A stretch of 64,000 bases of DNA, taken from assembly GCA_047967505.1 (NCBI GenBank), contig CM106540.1. One strand, 5' to 3'. This document shows, one piece after another, positions 57,719-64,000 of this stretch; the first letter of the stretch is position 1; each line of letters starts with the position of its first letter. Source of the stretch: Dipteris shenzhenensis (lineage: Eukaryota; Polypodiophyta; Polypodiopsida; Gleicheniales). The notes beneath the pieces are model-generated. The model searched no databases. It was not told the origin of the DNA and saw only the letters and a list, made by a program, of their open reading frames with translations. The position numbers and the translations under genes are program-made.

Positions 57719-58762
57719 TTATGTGTTGCTAGCAAGTGGATTCTTTGGACATTCATAAGAGTAGTGTCCCTTCTCTTTGCATACGTAACATGTGACAAGT
57801 TCTTTGGTTCTTTGATTAATACATGACTTAGCAGGTTTCCAATTAGACTTACCATCATATCTACCAACTTTACCACTTACACCATCTTCAAACTGTGTAG
57901 GTAGGAAGCGCTTTTTGATTTTATCTTTGAATGCTTCCCATGTATTTGGAACATGAGTGCTTTTGGCAACCACACTCCACCATAATTGTGCACTGCTTGT
58001 CATGTGACTCGCAGCAAGTTTTACGATCTCTTCATACTGTTCTCCCAAAAAGTATTGATTGAAAGAACTAATCCACGCAAGTAAAGCTCGTCCATCTCTT
58101 TTACCATCATATTTTGGAAAAAAAAAAGTTTTGCGATTAATCTTACCAGACTTCTTCTTATCACGAAGCTTGAGTGCTTTCAAGATGGCCTTTCCCACAT
58201 TGTCTTCATCGCTAGACTCATGTGAAGGAGTAGTGTCATGATGTCGTCGTAGTGAAGTCTTCACATGTTGCTTCTTCTTCCTTTGATGTCTCATCTTGCT
58301 TCTTCCACGCTTACTATCACTAGTGTCTAATGATTTGCTGCTTTCACTTTTTTCATCATCTCTGTCCTTCATACGCTTCTTTGTGACTTCAGTCATCTCT
58401 TTTAACACTCGATTTGCGCGTTCTTCATTGGCTTTATGTGTGTCACACACGTTGCGCATGTACTCAAGTTCCTGCTTAAGGTCCCGTGCATGATGTTTCC
58501 ATGCATCCAGTGAATCTGATGCATGCATAGGTTCCTTGTCCTCAATTAATATTGGTGGCTTCCAAGTTGTCATCACTTGGCGTAGAGCATCTTCAATTTC
58601 TTGACGTTGTTGCTTCTCATGCTGATAGCGTTCTTGTCATTCTTCCTCAGTAAGTGTCATCGGTGTTGAACTTCTTGACCGATGGTGATTGTTTTCCACA
58701 TCCTCATCATGATGTAGATCTTTAGGATAACCTATCTCTGATGGAATACGCCTTCCAGACAT
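57719..58762 (-). pseudogene. chromovirus gag
   Basis: Starts at ATG 58762 (MSGRRIPSEIG) and runs about 347 codons with one in-frame TGA at 58639-58637. Domains in order: an acidic and basic coiled-coil-like N-terminal half with KKKQHVKTSLRRHH, the gag core (FPKYDGKRDGRALLAW, LAASHMTSSAQLWW, TWEAFKDKIKKRF), and a CCHC zinc knuckle CYVCKEKGHYSYEC near the end. Gag forms the particle that packages element RNA. The stop at 57721 shortly after the zinc knuckle and following frame changes separate it from the protease. Confidence 0.92.
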
Positions 58763-59299
58763 AGTTAAGTATGTGCACGGTGCAAAGAAGAAATCACTAT
58801 GAAAGGAAATACACACAAACACAAGACTTATCTCAATTCGGTTTGAACCAAGCTTTGAAAGCAGCTATTTGTTGAATAGTATCTTTGTGGGCTCTGGAAC
58901 TCACACGATTCCAACAAGTGAATCCACGTTGCAAGGTACAAAGCAAAGCTCGTGTTTGATAGCACTTGTAGACTGCCTCCTGCTCTTGTGAACACTTACT
59001 TTTGAGATTCTCCTCTTCCAAATTCCGTTGGGTTGCTCCCTTGTTTGCACTTTTGTCTTGAAGGATATCCTTATGACTAGGAACTTCAAAGAATAGAGCA
59101 ATAAAGTGACTTGATCTAGTGGATAGTCACCAATTGTTCAGAAAACTTGAGCTAGAACAGTACCGAGATGGGGGACCTCCCGGGAAGTTTTAAGAGCAAT
59201 CTCCCAAGGCTTCCTCGTGTGTAGCCAATAGTGCCTTCAGTGCCAAGTATGCCTTGGTCGCCGCCTTTGTCATACACTTGGAGGAGCTAAGGCATGGGT

Positions 59300-59973
59300 A
59301 TGCGTTCACAAGCTTCAACCTATCTACTAAGGCCGACTTCTTTTGCTACGATTTTTTTTTCTTCGCCGCACGTTTTCCTGCCTATGAGCCATTCTGCGCT
59401 GTTTGCTTTTGCTGCTTCGAACTTCGTTGCGCTCTTGTACGCGGTGTTTGCAGCGGTGTTTGCAATCTGATGCGTGCTGTACGGGGTGCGTTGGGGTGCG
59501 TGCGCTTCTCGTGCTTTGGATGACGAAACCTTGACTCTGATACCACTGCGATGAGAAACGCTCACGAAACCTGCAAATCCTTGAACAACGTAGCAACACC
59601 CTTCGAAAATACACACAAACTCTCAAAACTCACAAACGGAAGAGATAGAACAAGCGTGCTCGGTACAATCTCCCCCCATAGGAGTGGTGCTCTCCTTCCA
59701 CCTCCTATGTATTGCAGGTGTGCGTTCACAAGCTTCGACCTGTCTACTAAGGCCAACTTCTTTTGCTGCGATTTTTTTTTCTTCGCCGCATGTTTTCCTG
59801 CCTGCGAGCCGTTCTGCACTGTTTTCTTCTGCTGCTTCGAACTTCATTGTGCTCTTGTACGCGGGTGTTCGCAATCTGATGCGTGTTGTAGTTTCTTGTT
59901 CGAGGATGCGGGGTGTGTCAGGGTGCGTGTGCTTCCCATGCTATGGACGACGAAACCTTGGATCTGATACCAC
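59300..59973 (-). repeat. duplicated U5-primer site-leader block
   Basis: A leader segment (59300-59546), the first 167 bp of the LTR (59547-59713) and a second leader copy (59721-59973) precede the complete LTR. A second primer site, ACTCTGATACCA type, lies at 59534-59545 next to the partial LTR. The repeat period is about 425 bp. The block therefore carries two U5-PBS junctions in tandem. Confidence 0.9.
59961..59972 (-). promoter_or_regulatory. chromovirus primer-binding site
   Basis: GATCTGATACCA, complementary to the initiator-tRNA 3-prime end apart from its outermost base or two; separated from the LTR by one base. Confidence 0.85.
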
Positions 59974-60867
59974 TGCGATGAGAAATGCTCACGGAACCTG
60001 CAAATCCTTAAACAACATAGCAACACCCTTTGAAAATATGCACACTCTCAAAACTCACAAACGGAAGAGACAGAATAAGCGTGCTAGGTACAATCTCCCC
60101 CCATAGGAGTGGTGCTCTCCTTCCACCTCCTATGTATTTATGTATATTTCCCAAAAAGCTTCTGAGCAAAAATCATACAAAAGCCTCTGTGCTTTCCTCC
60201 ATGCACCCTTTTACAAAAAGCCCATCCACCTTCTAGAATAGCTGGCTTTTTCTAAAAATAAAGCTTTTTCTAACTTTAGTTTATACACTTAGCCAAGCCA
60301 CTAATATTCCAAAATTCAAATATGTACATAAGCTTTTGTAATATCAAAAATTAGGCATAAGCCTTATTCATCCCCGCATCATTGGAAATGTGCCTACGCG
60401 CCCAAAATATGGTGGATCATGCTTGCCAGATGCCATCGCCCAATCAATTACTCTTCCCCTGGATTCTCACGATCAATAATAATGAAATATTTCAAGCATA
60501 AGATAACCTTGGAATTAATCACCATAATCAATCAACCTTTCAGTATTATAGCAACATGAAATCAATAAATCACAGATGAATGGTGCACACATGCGACACA
60601 TACCATCTCATGGTGCACCTGATGCTATACATGAATAAAATCGTACAGATGGTGCACGCATGCTAGACATACCATCATCGCGTAAGTGGTGCACACAATG
60701 CTACACACTCATACAGCCGCAGTCGTATATCCAACCATGTAGGAGCACACATGCATCACCACGGAAGAGTGAGCACACATGCATCAGTTGTGCGACAAAA
60801 ATGCTAGATCTCACTAAACTAAATACTGAAGGATTAAATTAATGGGATAATTCCAATTCTCGTAACA
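59974..60867 (-). repeat. chromovirus LTR (5-prime in element orientation)
   Basis: Begins TGCGATGAGAAATGCTCACG; same end and same internal GGTGCACACATGC repeats (60580-60710) as the left copy. Confidence 0.95.
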
Positions 60868-61139
60868 GTTTACTATATGTTTATTGTGCCCTTGTGGAAG
60901 GGTTAACCACAATTCATTTTGTTATATCATGGGAAACCTACTTTTAGGGCATGTTAATTGGTGTGTATAAAGAGCTCAAACCACATCCATCATGATTTCA
61001 TCAGACTTTTCATGCAATTTTTCTTTAAGACAAAGTACAATCTATGCTGTGATTCAAATTGACACCGATGACACCAAATGCTGTTTTACATGAGAAAGAT
61101 GGAGGACAAGTTTAAAATAGGATCCCTTTTTGAATGCAT
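60868..61139. other. no gene seen
   Basis: Short flank right of the chromovirus; no conserved frame. Confidence 0.4.
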
Positions 61140-61480
61140 CATTCCTCTCTAGGTTGAAAGTTGCAGAACATGCTTTCAAACCTTACCTATTGTATGGTAG
61201 TTCGATATTTCCTTTCTCTAAAAATTGATTAGAAAGGGCTGAGAGGTTGATTAGGGACTCTATTTGGCATGACTCTAGTTGGCATTCTATTAGTTGGAGA
61301 TGGATTCAGGGCCCTAAGAGGAGAGGGAGTTTGGGATTACTACCTCTAAAAGAGAAAAAAAATATTCTATGTTGAGCTAACACTTACTAGTTTTGACTTT
61401 TTGACATGTGTGGGCAATCCACACATTTTGAGAGGAGGAATACTCGAGTGTTTAGTGATACTCAAGTACACTCTAATACA
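61140..61480 (+). pseudogene. LINE fragment, plus strand (post-RT region)
   Basis: Plus-strand residues LKVAEHAFKPYLLYGSSIFP, then LERAERLIRDSIWHDSSWHS and WIQGPKRRGSLGLLPLKE correspond to the plant L1-type region after the reverse transcriptase, where a fLWG...W...PKxxGGLGL pattern is typical. About 100 codons with a stop. No poly(A) tail or target duplication is evident. Confidence 0.7.
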
Positions 61481-61780
61481 CTCTTATGCCATGGATGATG
61501 GGGGAAATGGAAATAAATCTATTATTGTTGGGCAAAAGTAAAACTTTGTTGTATTAAATCCAAAAGATATATACAATCATGCTTCTATCATCCCAAAACA
61601 AAATTCCCTCCAAGGAGGTATAATGAGACATAGCAAAACACAACATGCTGTAATAGATTGGTAGCATATGATATGATACCTAATTACTCCACAAGTTCAT
61701 CCTTAATAGGGAAAAGAGGGGGTAGCATATGATGTCACAACTTGGAGGGTAATGTCACATCTTGATCAAAATATTTGATG
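61480..61780. other. no gene seen between LINE fragments
   Basis: AT-rich; separates two LINE pieces of opposite orientation. Confidence 0.35.
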
Positions 61781-62790
61781 ATGCTCTTGTACCTCCAAAT
61801 ACAGCTAAGAAATCTCTTCATTATAGTTGTGAATGTCCTGGTCAAGTAGAAATTCAGCCTGAGGTAGACAGCAAAAGAGTTAGACATTAAAGTAGCGAGC
61901 ATTGTTGTAAATCCAGTGATCAAATAAAAGTTCAACAACAATGAGTTCAACATCAATTTATCGAAATGCATTCCTAGCTATCAATATGTACCAAAGTGCA
62001 TGAGCTATAACCCAAGTCCAAGTAGGATCATTTGAGATCTTTAGTGCATCCCCCAAAAGTATAGCCTTCCAATTGACTGGATCCCCTAAATGTATCTAAA
62101 CAAATTTCCATACTCTTCTAGCACTAGGGAATGAAACAAAAAGGTGAGAGACATCTTCCTTTTTGGCAGGGAATTTCTTGCATGTCCCATCTCCTTTGCC
62201 TATCCTTAGGTCCTATAGTTTGTCCAGACTCCTTTATGCATTATAAGCCATAGGAGAGTGGACATTTTCTCATGAATTTTCTTGTCCCATAACAAGGCAA
62301 ACTTATTACGCCAGTTAAGGGCATTGTCATCTAACTTCCACTTGTGATTCAACATGGGATAGAGTTCCTCAATACTATCTAATGCTGTCAATATGGGTAG
62401 AAGGAAGGAACTCCCTGCCTAGTTGAATTCCTTATCATAAGTTATACCCAACCCCCTTTCCAAGTGATGTATCTATCCCATAATTCTAATATGACCATGA
62501 TCGGGCCTAATCTTGATTAGAAAATCTAAATTCCCTTCTAATTTTATGCCACTCTTTCCACTTGAAATTCTCTCTGCTCCATAATTGATCCCAGGGTTGA
62601 AGTCCTTTTTTGAGAAATGTATAAACTTTTCCAGTCCAATCTAGTTTGAGAAGGACATAGCAAGATAAATAAAAAATATATATAGGGTAGATACAATGAT
62701 TTAAACCACCCTTCTACCTACAAGATTAGCCTAAAAGGCTCTCCATCCATCCAGTTTGTTTCTAAATTATTTTTTAATTTGTGGATCATT
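61780..62790 (-). pseudogene. LINE fragment, minus strand (RT C-terminus to zf-RVT)
   Basis: Minus-strand residues KLDGWRAF ... LVGRRVV then Y-F-L near 62780-62680 match the L-x-G-W...GR-x-V-L motif that follows plant L1 reverse transcriptase. FALLWDKKIHEKMSTLLWLI and MHKGVWTNYRT (62300-62206) match the zf-RVT motif W-x-x-x-x-P-K-V-x-x-F-x-W-R-x-x-x-x-x-L-P-T. CKKFPAKKEDVSHLFVSFPS (about 62190-62120) is the degraded C-x-x-C...E-x-x-x-H-L-F-x-x-C end. Several stops and frameshifts occur. Confidence 0.75.
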
Positions 62791-62799
62791 CTACACTTT

Positions 62800-63200
62800 C
62801 ATTTGAAGGTGATAGTCAATATGATTTGAGAAGTTGACTTCTCCGTGCTCTCTCTTCTCCCCAATGTGAGCATTTCTCTTAACATTGAACACTCTCCACT
62901 CGTGTTCCTTAGCACTTCATAGGTGGTAATAACCCCATGTAATCCCACTCTTTCTCCTTGGCACTCCATAGGTGGTAATAACCCCATGTAGCCAACCTAC
63001 ATTTTGCCTATATAAACAATAAGCTAGAGCATATTATAGACATTCTTAGTGGGAAAACCCCTTCACGTGCGGCTTGCACCGTGGCTTTGTGACAGCTTCG
63101 ATCTACATGAGTAATGCAAGGTTTTTCATATAATAACAAGAAAGTGAAGAGCTGATTGCTCCTAATCAGCACGGTGGTTGAAATTTGTTTTGCTTCATTA
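62800..63200. other. no gene seen; short duplication
   Basis: A word CATAGGTGGTAATAACCCCATGTA is present twice in tandem near 62920-62990. At 63160-63190 lies CACGGTGGTTGAAATTTGTTTTG, related in inverted orientation to the CACTA-like subterminal word at 49150-49180. Confidence 0.5.
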
Positions 63201-63295
63201 TATACTTTAATTAGATGGTGTTTTTTCTTGTTTTAGTGAAAAAAGGGGTTCCACCGATCTTTTGTTCTTGCATGTTGGGTCAGCACAACAAACAA

Positions 63296-64000
63296 AGTTG
63301 TATATCAAGTTTATGGATTAGAATCCAGACATTCCAATTGGGCAGAGGAGCTTTGAGCATTGTAAGCCCTGGTATGTCAAGGAACTCAAAGACATGAATG
63401 TTTGTTGTTGCAAAACACACATAGACTTTGACCTGGCCCAGCAAGCTATGAATGACTTGAGATCTGGTCATGTTGGAGCATTGGTCCATAGGGATCAATG
63501 CCCATGACTCCCCAATAAATGTGTAGTCCGTAGGCCACCTGGATCCTCATCATGTGTTGCAAGGGAGAGCAGGTTTTGTAGCCTAAGGTCTGTGTGGGAG
63601 CCAGTGGTTTTGTCCAAAGGGAGATCATGAGTGGCACCACATTGAATGCATTTGTGGCACATGCAAGCATTGAAGTTTGAAGCTTAATAAGAAGACTTTC
63701 AATGTCTGTCCAAATGAAATGAGGGAAGACAACCATGTTGCTCTAAAATGGAGGAGATTTGAAAATATCAATGTTGAAGGATCCGATAAAAAGAGATGGC
63801 TACTATCATATACAAGCACTCAGCCAAGGGAGCTTATAGGTCATGTGGTTCAATCCATCCCAAAATATGTGCTTCAAAATTTCATGGCTAGCTAGTAGGA
63901 TAAGCAGTTCAGGACGTGCCTTACCAATTTTCCCCATGACACTGTTGTCTCTATCATAGATTTTGCTGAAAATTATCCATTTGAAGAACACGATGAGATA
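63296..64000 (+). pseudogene. decayed gene of a transposon-associated family with a DxAENY motif (runs off the window)
   Basis: The plus strand reads LYIKFMD-stop-NPDIPIGQRS, then FEHCKPWYVKELKDMNVCCC and KTHIDFDLAQQAMNDL. After frame changes come ECICGTCKH, NKKTFNVCPNEMR, QPRELIGHVV, QFRTCLTNFPHDTVVSIIDF and AENYPFEEHDEI at the window edge. The P-x-I-x-x-G-x-x-x-F, CxC-H and DxAENY-x-x-x-x-x-x-E-I order resembles uncharacterised proteins multiplied in many plant, algal and invertebrate genomes and thought to be transposon-encoded. I know no function. At least four stops or frame changes are present, and short minus-strand frames over it are shadows. Confidence 0.5.

Larger units (their letters stand above)
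53316..60867 (-). mobile_element. Ty3/gypsy chromovirus, full length but inactivated
   Basis: LTRs of 895 bp (53316-54210) and 894 bp (59974-60867) flank the internal region, with perfect GTTTA target duplications at 53311-53315 and 60868-60872. Read on the minus strand the order is LTR, primer site, leader with an internal duplication, gag, protease, reverse transcriptase, RNase H, integrase, chromodomain, purine tract (GCAAGAGGGA) and LTR. A C-terminal chromodomain defines chromoviruses, whose integrases target heterochromatin. Several stops, frameshifts and a 14-bp duplication break the polyprotein. LTRs are highly similar, so the insertion is much younger than the gypsy remnant at 1.6-4.6 kb. 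Confidence 0.96.

Overview
This is plant nuclear DNA from a large, repeat-rich genome. The evidence is a spliced organelle-targeted p32/MAM33-family gene, a plant-type inositol-phosphate kinase, plant CACTA, hAT, Helitron, Ty1/copia and Ty3/gypsy chromovirus elements, tRNA-iMet primer-binding sites and abundant dinucleotide microsatellites. I cannot fix the species. The mix of heavily decayed elements with few genes would suit a fern, a gymnosperm or another large-genome land plant (inference). There are no operons or prokaryotic signals.

Only two genes look intact, both on the plus strand. The first is an intronless inositol-tetrakisphosphate 1-kinase (22522-23496), preceded by about 3.5 copies of an 80-bp repeat that run almost to its start codon. 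The second is a three-exon mitochondrial glycoprotein (MAM33/p32) gene (44440-45446). Everything else is mobile-element material, satellite-like repeats, or sequence in which I see nothing.

Layout. 1.6-4.65 kb: minus-strand Ty3/gypsy pol remnant. 4.8-6.5 kb: plus-strand Ty1/copia remnant. 7.63-15.6 kb: an 8-kb CACTA-type element with 27-bp perfect terminal inverted repeats, AATGGCA/TGCCATT subterminal arrays and no transposase. 17.5-21.3 kb: a Helitron remnant (PIF1-like helicase end followed by an endonuclease/exonuclease/phosphatase domain), split by a 2.6-kb non-autonomous LTR element. 22.2-24.4 kb: the ITPK gene. 25.04-25.20 kb: a nearly perfect 70-bp-arm hairpin. 25.2-38 kb: mostly unassignable sequence with microsatellites and a dispersed repeat. 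38.0-43.7 kb: a 281-bp tandem array, then a decayed protein-kinase gene and a decayed hAT transposase in the same orientation. 44.4-45.8 kb: MAM33 gene. 48.2-53 kb: copia gag debris, a 355-bp duplication carrying a CACTA-like terminus, and a complete 962-bp TRIM with a TTTGA target duplication. 53.3-60.9 kb: a complete-length but broken chromovirus with 895-bp LTRs and a GTTTA target duplication. 61.1-62.8 kb: two oppositely oriented LINE fragments. 63.3-64 kb: part of a decayed gene resembling transposon-associated proteins with a D-x-A-E-N-Y motif.

The most unusual items are the kinase-hAT pair (one 542-codon kinase frame with six in-frame stops but no frameshift), the helicase-endonuclease Helitron remnant, the duplicated U5-PBS-leader block inside the chromovirus, the recent hairpin at 25.1 kb, and the repeat array abutting the ITPK start codon.
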